A stretch of DNA of 64,000 nucleotides from Homarus americanus (GCF_018991925.1 NW_024724368.1:6683808-6747807); one strand, 5' to 3'; shown: positions 10,290 to 22,624, numbered from the stretch's first letter. Translations and numbers: made by a program. Notes: generated by a model from the sequence alone, not told the origin.

Positions 10290-11770
10290 TCAACAAGTCT
10301 TTCTGTGCACAAGATGATTTGAATACTTCAGCTTTTCCCAAGCAATGGAGTTATTATTCTAACATGAACAAGGCACTGCTTTCAGATGCAGTTGATACTA
10401 TACTTATGTTGTTTGATTCTGAGCTGCAGTGTTTTTCCTGTCTGACCTACATAATTACAATTACATTGGCTACATGGAATACAATAAACACTTCCATTAC
10501 ATTCAAACTTGGGCTATTCCTTATTAACATATTGGTAATGGATTGGAGTCATACTGAAAAACAACATTAATATTTAGAAGCAGGGACCGAACTAAAGGGA
10601 CAAATTCATCACGATAGGGCAGAGTCAAAAATATTCTTAGTGTAAGGAACTTGTCTGGTTGCAAAAATGGAAAGGATTTTAGCCTTTTAAAGCAACGATC
10701 AACAAACACAGAAGTTACCCAAGTTTCTGTGCAATAGAACAGATGTGTTTAAATTCGTCGTCAATAAATTCAGAGTCACAAATACGCAGACATCTTAGAA
10801 CAGCATAGAAAAAACTGTATTTGGTAGACTCCAGGTGATTGGATAAAAAGTAGATAAAACTGTCTACCTGTGTGGACTTTCTATAACTACCAATTTATAG
10901 TTTGGCCATTTCTCATGATAAGCATAATCAAGAAATGGAAGGGATTCACTTATTTCTCTTTCAATTTTGAATGTGATACTAGGACAATATTATTAAACAT
11001 CTAAAAATTCCAAAGGGTCACTGTTTTTAGGCCAAAGACAAAGAACATCATCTACATATCTATACAGGAGAATACAGTCCACTACATTGGGGAGTAATCT
11101 GAACAAAGAACTCCATATAAATACAGGCTAGGAGCAGAAAGACAATTACCCATGCTCATGCCAAATACTTGCTTGTAGAACTTCCCATTTACACACATTG
11201 TCAGTTCATAACTCTATCAATTTCAATCCTTATGTTATCTTTGAAATGAAAGTAAGTCTTTCACAGGTACTCTAGTGAACAGTGAATTTACATCAAAACT
11301 TATTAATTCGCAAGGTTCGTTGTGTTTCTTGGGTTTATCAATTAAATCACTGCTATTGCGTATATGTGAATTAGATATTTGGCCTATAGAGGATATCATC
11401 TTTACCAGCCACTTGGATAATTTGTAAGTAACAGAACCCACAGAACTCACGATGGGACGTAATGGATTATAGCTTGTGTGTTTGATCAAATCCACCAATA
11501 TAAGGTAAAATTGGATTGATTTGAGAGAAGCTGTTTAGTAAGATCAGGGATTTCTTTCAATAACATACCTTTTGGAATTAGATAACTTATTAATATTTCA
11601 GGGATCTTTCATTAGCTTACACGACGTGCTTTCATCACTAAGTAATGAATTCATCTTATCATTGTAGTCACTTTTATCAGATAACAATAGCATTAGACTT
11701 ATCAGCCTTGGTAATATGGATATTCTTATTTCTTTTCAAGTTTAACAATGCTGTTTCAAATCTTTTGGAA
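10290..11770 (-). pseudogene. Penelope-like reverse transcriptase with GIY-YIG endonuclease, relic
   Basis: Read on the minus strand from 11770 downwards, with several frameshifts and stops. The order is: NIHITKADKSNAIVI-like N-terminal block near 11690-11740; DKSDYNDKMNSLLSDEST near 11640-11690; RPIVSSVGSVTYKLSKWL near 11400-11460; RT motif A as ELISFDVNSLFTRVPV near 11265-11315; motif B as FGMSMGNCLSAP near 11140-11175; and the catalytic RYVDDVLCLW with YVDD at 11047-11058. A C-terminal RT block LRCLRICDSEFIDDEF lies near 10750-10810. The endonuclease follows as GSVYCIPCSQC and CNYVGQTGKTLQLRIKQHK at about 10410-10500, with the Y-V-G and Arg of the GIY-YIG fold. The order RT then GIY-YIG is diagnostic of endonuclease-bearing Penelope-like elements. 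The longest intact piece is 87 codons (11235-11498). Confidence 0.85.
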
Positions 11771-11789
11771 TGTTTGGAAACAAATTAGT

Positions 11790-11945
11790 GGATGTCATCA
11801 TATGACCTGACCTCATGTTTTAGGTCACCCTGTATTTTAAGCCTCTCTCTGTCCATGTAATCTAGTTGCCTCTGAAGATGTCTTGAATAAGGAAGAAAGC
11901 TAAAGGTACTCCGTTGTTCCATTTCCCGTGTGATTTTATCAAGAT
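11790..11945 (+). repeat. Right inverted terminal segment of the Penelope-like element
   Basis: Reverse complement of the outer part of 9793-10060. It reads CCTCTGAAGATGTCTTGAAT, then GTACTCCGTTG, then GTGATTTTATCAAGAT, and ends in (TA)n. Confidence 0.75.
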
Positions 11946-11968
11946 ATATATATATATATATATATATA
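11944..11968. repeat. (TA)n microsatellite
   Basis: Third TA tract of the complex, directly after the right terminal segment. Confidence 0.9.
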
Positions 11969-12570
11969 TCCTCTCTGTAATTTAGGTTAGGTTGGAGCTC
12001 AAGTGACGACAAAATGTACACAAAACCTAAACACCTAAACACACATATATATCCATACATAAAACACACACACACATAATACACATATCAATACATAAAA
12101 CACACACACACTTGTTCTGGGTGAAAAATGTACACAGGTAACAGAAGCACTGCATCTTATCAGGCAGAATAGTAATAAAAATAATCCTCTTAAGGCATAC
12201 TGTACCGGTCATGAAGGACAACCAGCCTGTATCTTATTCATTTCATGTAACCCAGAATAATAAAATACAAAACATTAACCCCAGTCACTTACTCGCATAG
12301 AGGATGAGAGTACAGCGGATATAATCGTCCTGAGGGTGACTGCCTTACATTAACTCCGTGACCATTATAATCCAGTGTTTCAAATACAGAAGTAATGTGA
12401 CACTGTTATTGGGTTATGTTATGTTATTATACAGTGAAATAACAATGATGATTCTATTAACCTACATATCACTCCCACTGATCCACCTATATATACAGGT
12501 CATATATACAGTATACAGTACAGTATAATGTAAATTCAATCAATACTCAATTACTGTAAATTTACCAAAT
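11969..12570. other. Intergenic, no gene recognised
   Basis: Contains short ACACAT/(AC)n runs at 12041-12111 and otherwise AT-rich sequence. Confidence 0.5.
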
Positions 12571-12830
12571 ACTCATACTGTAAATCTGACCCATACTAAT
12601 ATCACATAAATTTCAACATATTTTCTTCCGTGTTAAATTTCCCAATAGTCATAGTGTAAATCTGACCCATACTAATATCACATAAATTTCAACATATTTT
12701 CTTCCGTGTTAAATTTACCAAATACTCATACTGTAAATCTGACCCATACTAATATCACATAAATTTCAACATATTTTCTTCCGTGTTAAATTTCCCAATA
12801 GTCATAGTGTAAATCTCACCAACAATTAAT
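12571..12830 (+). repeat. Tandem repeat of about 76 bp in alternating variants
   Basis: Starts at 12571, 12647, 12724 and 12800 (periods 76, 77, 76). Odd copies begin ACTCATACTGTAAATC and even copies AGTCATAGTGTAAATC. The junctions also alternate between TTTACCAAAT and TTTCCCAATA. The last copy is partial. Confidence 0.9.
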
Positions 12831-13199
12831 TTACTACTTTCCCTCCTTGGATGATTGAGACTAACACTCACCTCATAATGTAAACACTATATTTATTAAC
12901 AACGTCTTCTTGAGGGAACCATCCTGGGTAATATTAATAATACACATTATCTTCAACTCTGGGAGTGAAAGTTGACACGTTTAACTCTTATTTATTGACA
13001 AATTTTTTAAACGAAAAGCTAAAATTATTGGAAGTCTTTGTACGATGATGATAATAATTTAATTAATGTGACAAACATGACCAAATGACCCTGCAGTATG
13101 CCTGTATTAACGATAAAATAATAACGATAACAATGCCTGCAATATAATAATGTTGATAATAATAGCTTAATATAGGCATATGTCCTTCAATTACACTAT

Positions 13200-13201
<2 letters not shown>

Positions 13202-13243
<42 letters not shown>

Positions 13244-13247
13244 ATCA
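13202..13247 (+). repeat. (CAAT)n microsatellite
   Basis: About eleven tetranucleotide units with one CGAT variant near the end. Confidence 0.95.
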
Positions 13248-13760
13248 AAGTGACAGTCCTCCACTCCAAACTTTCTCTCTGTTTTTTACCAATGCTTCTA
13301 GATTTTCCATTTCTCTGGGGACTTCATTTCTAATCTAACTCAGTCTCTGCTTACTCCCTAGCCCTCCTACCAACAACCTTGCCCATTAATATATGTTGTT
13401 GTTGTTCTCTTTGTCTATTTAGGTTCTTCAACAAGTAAGGGTCTTTAAACACCATTCACGAAATTAACCTTTAAAACTTCGATGCTTCAATTAACCTGGG
13501 TTCCAATACATCTACTATTTCTTAAGTTTATTCACTGCATAAAACTGTTTAAAATTTAAGGTATTCCCACTAGTAAGTTCTTCCCAGTGTTTAGTTTTAA
13601 TGCAGTACACTATCTCAACTACTTAGGATTAAACCACACCTAAAACTAACTCAGATTTTACATTAGACAACAATAGTTTAATCGGAAGACTTGGCAAATT
13701 GAAAAGGTTGGGCAGATCACGCAAAGATTAGGCAGGGGACCTCAGCTTATTTCATACAAA

Positions 13761-13833
13761 CCTAATCTAACCAAACACGACCTAACCCAATATGACCTAA
13801 CCTAACCAAACATAACCTAACCTGACCTAACCC
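13761..13833 (-). repeat. Degenerate CCTAA/CCAAA telomere-type run
   Basis: CCTAA units interspersed with CCAAACA, TGACCTAA and CCTGACC variants. Confidence 0.7.
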
Positions 13834-14534
13834 GGGGCGAGTCATATATTCTCTCTAATAATTCCCAATGTTTTTATGTAAATTCAATATGTACTTCAAT
13901 AACCAGGGTCTCCATCGCACTCACAAAATCAGTTTATACAGTAAACATTAATCTTACAGTGACAAATATTATAATGTATTCATATGCTACAACAACTAAG
14001 AGCACTAAGCAAGATAGTCAGGGTGAAAAGTTCGCTCCTTCCCAAAATGAAACAGCATCGACCCCAAATGTGATGAAACAGTCAAGGTAAGTCAGTTCGG
14101 AGACTCATTCCAGTAATTCAGTTTCACCACGTCGAGCAAACTTTTGTCCCCGACTATACATCAAGTCAGTTTATACAGTAGACAACGTTCATTATGAATC
14201 AAGAACCATACGTCCTTGTCTTATTAAAATAACAATTAGAAAGACGTAGTAATCTGTACACACACACTGGACTGAGGACGTCACGGCACAAGCTATACCC
14301 AGCAGCTGTCCGTCACGAATGGCCGGAGTTTACTAGCATAAGATCACTTTGTTTATACACCTTCCTCCTCCTCTGACGTTTTTACCTTTGACTAGTGGAT
14401 GTGATGGTCACTGGTTCTGTGTCTACACGTAATTTAACAAGCATGTGTACACGGTCAATATACGTGTGTTAGTGGAGTACTGAACGACTGGCCAGAGGAA
14501 TGGGTGAAAGAACGCGAGACGACCCCTGAATGCC

Positions 14535-14678
14535 AAAATAAATAAATAAATAAATAAAATAAATAAATAAATTAATAAAAAAATATATATAAATAAAAAA
14601 AAATAAATAAAAAAAATAAATAAACAAATAAATAAATAAAAAAATAAAAAAAATATAAAAATAAATAAATAAAAATAT
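14535..14678 (+). repeat. (AAAT)n/A-rich tract
   Basis: AAATAAATA units with A runs and ATAT interruptions, followed at about 14740-14775 by a T run and a G run. The Phe/Tyr/Ile-rich minus-strand open frame here is a by-product of the repeat. Confidence 0.9.
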
Positions 14679-15116
14679 TAGATTCACAAGACAGAAATCC
14701 TGACCATAGACATTTTGAAAACGATTGTGTTAATTTATTTTATTATTATTAATTTTTTTTTTTTTTGGGGGGGGGAACGATTACTGGTCAAATGGTCCTT
14801 AAAGATAACATAAACAAAAGCCTATATAAATACAAGTCTAAATAAACAAATACACATAGACAAAGACAATTACAAACACAGTCACATACAACACACACAA
14901 GTAAACAAATGAATATCCTGGCCACTCCTGCGTAGAAATCTTCCCACATATTTATCTCCACACAAATGATGTTATTGGAGGAAGACTTTCACAAGACGCG
15001 GTGAGTGAGAGGAAGGGAAGACCTCCATCACACTCCTGACAACAATTTCACTTTGCTTGCTGTGGGTTTCCCCTTGTCGTTACTTCCCTCGTCGTCATCC
15101 TTCTACCTGCTTGTGA

Positions 15117-15331
15117 GTGTGTCAGTTTGTATGCCCATGTGTCAGATTGTATGCCCGTGTGTCAGTTTGTATGCCCGTGTGTCAGATTGTATGCCCGTGT
15201 GTCAGTTTGTATGCCTGTGTGTCATTTTGTATGCCTGTCTGTCAGTCTATCTGCCTGTCCGTTTTTTGTCTGCCTCTGTGTGTGTGTATGTGTGTGTGTG
15301 TGTGTATGTGTATGTGTGTGTGTGTGTGTGT
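15117..15331 (+). repeat. 20-bp minisatellite TGTGTCAGTTTGTATGCCCG grading into (TG)n
   Basis: Six to seven 20-bp units at 15117-15245 with TTTG/ATTG alternation, then CTGTCTGCC variants, then TG repeats at 15279-15331. Cys/Val-rich open frames across it come from the repeat. Confidence 0.9.
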
Positions 15332-15477
15332 GTTATACATCATCTGTACTAAAAATCACCACTAAATTAATTGGCTAAGAATCACAAACAATCAGAATGT
15401 CTAAAAAAAATATTCAATTAAAAAAAAAACAGAAACAGAACTCATGGATTGAACTTCTAACCTCAAAGATTACATTC

Positions 15478-15522
15478 TCACCTCACCTCACCTCGCCTCA
15501 CCTAACCTAACCTAACCTCACC
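15478..15522 (-). repeat. CCTCA to CCTAA pentanucleotide run
   Basis: CCTCA units pass into CCTAA units and back, as if telomere-type pentamers had diverged by substitution. Confidence 0.8.
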
Positions 15523-15699
15523 TGACAGTATTTTTTCCCGACCATGAGTTAAGGTAAGAGTCACTCAAACGTGATTTTTTTTACCCTTAACGTCGACTGC
15601 ACATGGAGAATTAACCATACAATTACATCTTTATTTTTTATTTTTTTTAGGAATGACTTGTCCTTGTTGGTTAGGTTAAGAGTTGTTTGTATTAGGTTA

Positions 15700-15995
15700 A
15701 GGGGGGGAGGAGGGGGGGGGAGAAGGAGGAGGTGAAGAAATGACTTGAAAGATGAGGAACAGGTGAGAGAAATGAATGAGGAGGCAAGTGGGAAGAATGG
15801 AAGGGGCTGAGCGATAATAGTGAAGAAATATGTGGAAAGACGAAGAAGAGGATATAAAATAAGATAAAAAGTGAGAGGAAGAAGATATGAGGAAGTAATG
15901 AAGAGAAAGGCAAAGATGGATGATGATAAAATGAAGATGAAAGGGGAATAGGAAGAACAAGAAATGAGAGAGAGAAACACACACACACACACACA
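15700..15995 (+). repeat. Purine-rich strand, about 300 bp
   Basis: The plus strand is mostly G and A (GGGAGGAGG at the start, then GAAGA/GATGA mixtures) and ends in GAGAGAGAAACACACAC. Pyrimidine bias on the minus strand explains its three overlapping Ser/Phe/Leu/Pro-rich open frames, which are not genes. Confidence 0.85.
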
Positions 15996-17726
15996 CCTTC
16001 ACGAGAACACTCAAGCCGACCCATCAAACCTGAAGATGATGAAATCGCCTGACGGAGGAACGTATAGGGACATCCCCAAGGCCAGTCAGCCAGCCACCCA
16101 CCCACGGCAAAGCGAAGTGAAAGGACCTGCCGATCACACTTCCGCCCTTGCCAAAATAACTACCACACACCTACCAGAGACAACATGGGGAGAGGAAATA
16201 TTGAACCTAAATGCGTAATACTTCACATCCCATGAAACAGCACTTGTAGGGGGGCGGTGAAGGTAACAGGAACCATCTCACGAATCTCAGTCAGGTCTTC
16301 CATTGATGAATCTTGTAATCAAATCAATAAGTCACTTCAGCTGTTGAAATTAGATGCATTCATGGCAAGAACCCACCGTCCATATACACTTACACGTCTT
16401 TGCATACAGTAGCTTGAACTGAGATAAATATTATATCCCAATTACCTCCCTGGGATGAAATACTATGCAGAGTCTTCAAACTTTATAAACCTTTAAATAA
16501 AATCAAGTCACAACACCACAGAAAATTAACAGCCTGTGTCAGAGATAAACCCAGAGTGTTCTTAATGCAGGTCATCATTCTGTATACCTTAAGCTATTAC
16601 GTACTCAGTTTAAGATAATACTTGACACGCAGTAAAGTCTTAGTCACCGCGCCAAGTGATATAAATCGTATTTTGGTATTAAATTATAAAGATCGAATCA
16701 TATACCGCCAATTTATATCATTTCTGACGATCAATGTAAACAAAGTATCACATCATCTGTTTACAAGCATACTGTCACTGGCTCAAGGTCACCACGAGAA
16801 CTATAGCAGTGAAGAACTACATCGTAGGACCTACTAACCGAAGCCTGAGTGGTCACCTTCGGGATAAAAAAAAAAAGGTCGAGCAGGTGTGTTTGCGTGG
16901 GCGGGGGTGTAGGGTATGTGGAGGCGTGGTTTAAGCGGAGAAAGTGAAGGATAGTAGAAGAGAGAGAGTCAACTTGTTTATACAGCAAAAACTGGTTCAA
17001 GTCGTCCAGGGTTTTCTCTACGGTCCAGTCTATGTTACACACCTGAAACCTCCCTCACGGATGTTGCGTTGGGGGTGGTCGATTTTGTTTTAATACAGTG
17101 TAGGGTATTGTTTAATGACACTGTAATAGTGATCATTGTAGTTTAGAATTTACTGATTTGGGAAATAGGAGACGGAGGAGGAGGAATAGGGAGAGGAAGA
17201 GGGAGAGGAGGAAGAGGAGCAGGAAGACGGGGTACTAACGGTGGACAGTAAGTAGCTGGTGTCGTGTACCGTCACCTCCCCCATCTTACATCACCAGTAA
17301 CAAAATGGTTTCCTGGACGCAAGACCATCTCTGCAGTCGGTACCGTCTGTATCAAGAAACATTATCACTTTCACTCATCTTTAAGGAAATTGTTTGAAAG
17401 TAGTCTTAAAAACGTCAAGAAAAATGAAGAGTCATACAAAAAAAAACAATCAGTGATTATTTCAGACACGTTGAAGGATTGGGGTCACTGGTGCCTGAAG
17501 TAACGACTGGAAGGGATTGTGACTAGAATATATTGTTATTTTTTGGCTATTATGTTTAATTTTTTTTCTTCTATAATTGGAAGACGAATAAAAAGAATAT
17601 ACCAGCTTTCAATTATCGTCACTTTCAGAATATTTTGTCACAGGAATCAACAGGTAAGTAAATTAAACATTAATTAAGAAAGGTAAGGTAAGATATTAGA
17701 GTATAGTCGTCTCGGAGGATATGAAC
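15996..17726. other. Intergenic, no gene recognised
   Basis: Holds a shorter purine block (GAGGAGGAGG type) at 17166-17228 and AT-rich sequence. Open frames of 71-93 codons show no recognisable domain. Confidence 0.55.
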
Positions 17727-18255
17727 ACTTCCACCACACTCAACTACCACCACACTCAACTACCACCACACTCAACTACCACCACACTTAACTACCACCA
17801 CACTTAACTACCACCACACTTAACTACCACCACACTTAACTACCACCACACTTAACTACCACCACACTCAACTACCACCACACTCAACTACCACACACTA
17901 CCTACCACACACACCACTAACTACACCAACACCACATAACCTACCACCTAACTACCGACCAACACCACCAACCTACCACCACACTCTTAACTTACACTTA
18001 ACTACACCACACACCACCACTATACCACCACTGTACCACCACTTAACTACCACCACACTCAACTACCACCACACTTAACTACCACCACACTCAACTACCA
18101 CCACACTTAACTACCACCACACTCAACTACCACCACACTTAACTACCACCACACTTAACTACCACCACACTTAACTACCACCACACTCAACTACCACCAC
18201 ACTTAACTACCACCACACTTAACTACCACCACACTTAACTACCACCACACTTTAC
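17727..18255 (+). repeat. 16-bp minisatellite ACTCAACTACCACCAC
   Basis: About 30 units in two blocks with CTCAACT and CTTAACT variants. They are separated by a degenerate stretch (about 17890-18045) where units are shortened to ACACCAC/CCTACC. Confidence 0.95.
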
Positions 18256-19455
18256 ACTTAAACTTGGGAAAAGTTCTAAAAAAAAGCTATAAGCATAATA
18301 TTTAAAGCAACAACTCTGAACTGTTGTAACACGATGGTACAAACGACATGTGTATATTTACGAGGATAATTTTGGGGTGTCTCTTGCTGCCCCAGTGTCT
18401 TCCCTGCATCATTCACACCACACACACCTTACGTGTCATGGTAAACATATAGAAAAAAACAAACAAACACACAAAACACACACAAACAAACACACAAACA
18501 AACACACAAACAAACGCACACACACTTCCAAGCGCTGCATATTATTAATTGTTCAACTAACACCAGCAAATTTTTCAAGACAGACGTATACGCTCTTTAA
18601 TATTTTACAATTAATCTGAATACAATACTAAAATTATTCTAAAAAAATAAAGATATGTTTAGATGGGCATATAGTAAATATACAAACCTACAGTAGACCT
18701 ATAATACAATTTTTCTTTATATAGAAATAAATTTAAGTAAAAAGTAATTCTTATTGGTTGTCAAATATCTTGTAGATTTTATTAAATTTACTCATTTTAT
18801 ATATCAAGCCCTTCAGGTTTTATAGTTAATACTACAATATACTTAAATACCTAGATGTAGTAGGATAAATAAAATAATGGCTGGATACAATAATTATAAT
18901 TTAATAAAAATCAACAAGAGTTTAGATAACCAATACGAGTTACAAGACTGATAATACAACAGACCATAATAACACTTTTACAACAAATAATAACAACAAT
19001 CACCGGTAAATAGGTCATCCTTTCCCTGCCACCCGCCGCCGCCTCCTCCTTTCCTTGTCTCTGTTTTCAAAGGTCTTTTTTGTAAGTAACAGCGCTATTA
19101 ACTGCCTCCCTATACTAGCCACACGAGTAGTACCACAGTGCCACGTGAGCAAGGGAGGCACTGTAGGGCGTAACATCACACCTGGAGGCTTTTTGCATAA
19201 TAGTAGAAAAAATATCCACCAAGTAAAACTAATCTAAATTATCAAATAGAATTATCACACAGAGGTAGAAAAGTTAAGTAATATGTAAGTAATTTATATC
19301 ATTATCACACAAGGAGTTTCAGAATAATCTCATCTGTTTACGTTACTGGACATTTATGGGTGATTTCTATGGCAGTCAGGAAGTAGTTGTCGGCCCCTCT
19401 ACTTGTTATTAATCACACCTAGTAACACAATGACCTTTACCTTTGACCCTCCTCT
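18256..19455. other. Intergenic, AT-rich, no gene recognised
   Basis: Contains AAACACAC-type repeats at 18455-18525 and AT-rich sequence to about 19000. Nothing coding is recognised. Confidence 0.55.

Positions 19456-19501
<46 letters not shown>
19456..19501 (+). repeat. (AC)n microsatellite
   Basis: Uninterrupted AC dinucleotides. Confidence 0.95.
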
Positions 19502-19504
<3 letters not shown>

Positions 19505-21894
19505 CCACTCTAGTTGTTGTCTTTTTCTAAACTGGTTCCCCTACACCAGTGGTTCTAAACTATATCGGTCAATGTATCTCTTGGTATCAGTGTAAGCCGT
19601 CACATGCCCCTCCCAATGGTGACTCAGACATTTTTATTTTTTAATATCTTTAATGAACTGTTTACATCATCCAAAAACTGGTACATAGTGTAACATATTG
19701 TGTATAAGGCCAATGAACTTTGAGTTGTTTGTAATGTGTCTCATGTGTCAACTGGTGAGAGTTTATGTGTCCCTCTACAGTCTACACCGTGTATCAGTTT
19801 GTTGATCTCTCTATTTTCTTTTCATCCAGATTTCCCTACATATTAACCTGATTATCCCACACACACCAGCGCTTGTTGTATGGTCCTATCCGGCTCCTCA
19901 CAGATCATCTTACTGGCTTTTCCATCCGGCTTTTCTCTATCACACACACACACACTCACACACACGCCGACCACCAGGATGCCTAATTTACCGATAACAT
20001 TCCTCCATACCAACACCTCTCACCAGGAATCTTTCTCGCTCTCTCTCCCTGTACGTCTGTCTCTCTCTCGAGTGTGTCTAGGTATCTTCTCTTCTCTTCT
20101 CTCTCCCTCCATTTACCAGTAACAGGGTCTGCATGATCTTCCAGAAGGCAACTTGGGTTAAGTTCTGCTTGGAAAGTGGTTACCGTTCCCCCAAGACGAA
20201 AAAAAGAAGAAGAAAAACTGGTTGCAAATATACCTAGTACAGAAGTCGGTTTACCTGCTTGTGGAAAAAACCTTGATAGTGATAAGACGGGAACGAAAAT
20301 GACCAGCCACTCAGGAACACACTCGCTTACAGACACTGGTGAAAAAACTAGTACAACGTAATCTTGCTAGGTAAGGGATCTTTACTAGGTGGGTACTGGG
20401 TACACACTCTCACTATCAGATACTGAAAAAAAGTTTGGTTGGAGATAGAAGCTGTTTACACACTCGGCTTTCATACACTGAATACGTCTGGAACAACCTT
20501 ATAGGGAATGGGAATAAACCGTGCAGGTACAGCCGTCACTCCTTCACATAAACAAATCCGGAATAACCTTATTAGGATATCAACAACCTGAGCATAACAG
20601 TTAAATACGCAGGGAACACAGTGAACCCCTTGTTATGAAAGACCAGAGGACAGTTACCCGACTCTTAAGATCAATGGGACTTATCAAGGAGACAAGAAGA
20701 TTATTGACTCCGGGATACGTGGGGACGCACAAAAAAAATAATCTGAAGCAAGAAGTAATCGTAATGCAAACAATATACTTAGTAAGCAAACAATATACTT
20801 AGTAATCAAGAAGGCGTTATTGTACATCGATCCAGGTAAACAACACCTCCGTTACGACAAACAGTGAAGGTGTGGTCACTGGGTGTGTGATGTAACAGAC
20901 GAGTGGCCGCCGAGTAAAGGAGACGTCTGCAATATTGACACAATCTGTAACACTTTGGATAAATGGTAATACCTGCCTCTACCACCTCCCCCCCTCCCAC
21001 CCCCACACACAAAATTTATAAACAACACCCACAAAGCTGCTTAATATATGAATAGACAAAATGAATCTCTAGGTGCGAGAAAAAGAATGAAATACTACAA
21101 TGATGAATAAACCTTAACGTAAAAACAACTCTTAAATACCCAGCAATGAACACATTTGTATGAAAATTGTGTTATCCTCACGACCATGCATTCAGCAAAC
21201 ACCAACTTGCTGTCTTGGCGATCAAAACAATATTGGGAAGATGATTATTTTGCCTATTGCCTGAGTTGCTGTGATAACAAGACCTATACATTGAAGGCTC
21301 GTGTGTAAGCAGAGATTGTTATGACTCGTTGTTGACACGCAGGAAGAGACAGGGAGAGACCGGGAGAGAGAGACAGAGAGAGAAGCAGAAGGTTAAACAA
21401 GGGGTAGTGAAAGGAAAAGACAAGAAAAAGACGAAATCATGCAGCAGAAGAAGGTTAAACATGAGGTAGCGAAAGGAAGAGTGACCGGTCAACTCGAAAG
21501 CAAACAGACGTGTGGCCAAGAGAAAGAGAGAGGCGACACTTACTTTCTCTCTGGCCACCACCACTACCACCCACCACGATGACCTGCTCACCACCACACG
21601 CTACCATCCCAACAAAGAGGGAAAGTTGAGTACCAGAGACGCGGCCTCCGGGCCCATCTGGCAGCCACCCACCGGAAGCATTCCTTTAACCTGGTTCACG
21701 GAGAAGTATTCATAATGCCCGTTCTTCACACTGCCAGTAACAACGAAGTGACTCTCCCCATACCCTGTCTAATAATAACGACCACAATGTAAAACACTTT
21801 CACTCTTTGTAATACATCTCGGGTCACACCACTTTCTTCAGGAGCTACTGGACGCCTCTGTATATTGTGTACCGTGGTAAAGCGGCAACAACAC
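19502..21894. other. Intergenic, no gene recognised
   Basis: At 19548-19563 there is a hAT-like end, CCAGTGGTTCTAAAC, without a detected partner. An AC/CTCT-rich stretch covers 19939-20110. Positions 20230-20350 encode a weak zinc-finger-like string (ACGK, then TDTGEK) that fails finger spacing. GA-rich patches lie at 21340-21540. Confidence 0.5.

Positions 21895-21947
<53 letters not shown>
21895..21947 (+). repeat. (AC)n microsatellite
   Basis: Uninterrupted AC dinucleotides. Confidence 0.95.
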
Positions 21948-21949
<2 letters not shown>

Positions 21950-22189
21950 CGCAGTTACCTCGGGGTATTCACTGTTAAATACAGTCTTTCACTACTAGTT
22001 CCTGTACTTTACTTCCACTCCACTTTACTTCTATAACGTTATTTCCAGGTTTCCGTGCGTTAATACTCCTTCAGGCTATCATCACCCTTTCCTTTCAAGT
22101 TCCCACCTCAGTCATAGGCTATCATCACCTTTCCTTCCAAGTTCCCACCTCAGTCATAATTACAAGTTCAATATACTCGAACTGTATTG

Positions 22190-22292
22190 TCTTTTATCGC
22201 CTTCATTCCTTTATTTCCTTCATTCCTTTATCTCCTTCATTCCTTTATCGCCTTCATTCCTTTATCTCCTTCATTCCTTTATCTCCTTCACT
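22190..22292 (+). repeat. 17-bp tandem repeat CCTTCATTCCTTTATCT
   Basis: Five to six units with CGCC/TTTC/CTCC variants at one end of the unit. Just upstream, a 42-bp segment (CTATCATCACC...CAGTCATA) occurs twice, at 22075-22115 and 22118-22158. Confidence 0.85.
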
Positions 22293-22624
22293 CCCTGTAG
22301 CCATCTTACATCTGCCGTACACTCGCCTCCTGTTACACTGTTGGGTCAGGTATTGGCGTTTTCTTTCGTCATGGTGAACTAGGAAAGGTTTATTTTAATA
22401 TTGGTAACTCGTCAGGTATATTACATTCTAGAGGACACTTATATGGATATCCTTCGTCCATTACAAGGAAGAGTTAAAATGTAACTCTCGTAATTCACAC
22501 AGACAGACACACATACATACGCATTTATATGATTTGCACGATATATACATGTTGCCAAGTACACCTTCAATATCCCCGCAGGGGGCACGTTACTACCGAC
22601 ACGGTATGGAAAATATCGTAAAAT

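Larger units (their letters stand above)
9793..11945 (-). mobile_element. Penelope-like retroelement, GIY-YIG type, decayed
   Basis: The left terminal segment (9793 to about 10250) and right terminal segment (11790-11945) are in inverted orientation. They enclose a minus-strand coding relic with a Penelope-type reverse transcriptase and a C-terminal GIY-YIG endonuclease. Inverted or partly inverted flanking copies are known for Penelope-like elements. Many stops and frameshifts show it is dead. The left segment contains the 100-N gap. (TA)n tracts lie on both outer sides. Confidence 0.8.
12831..14534. other. Intergenic with (CAAT)n and TTAGG-type runs
   Basis: No gene recognised. It holds the (CAAT)n tract at 13202-13247 and CCTAA-type units at 13761-13833. 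Confidence 0.6.

Noticed and set aside
15561..16105. Three minus-strand frames of 105-143 codons
   Set aside because: By-product of the purine-rich plus strand; Ser/Phe/Leu/Pro-only composition and three overlapping frames.
19548..19563. CCAGTGGTTCTAAAC, similar to hAT transposon ends
   Set aside because: No inverted partner or 8-bp target duplication found nearby.
20176..20361. Zinc-finger-like string with ACGK and TDTGEK
   Set aside because: The Cys-to-His spacing is too long and the first Cys pair is missing; one isolated unit is not enough for a C2H2 finger gene.
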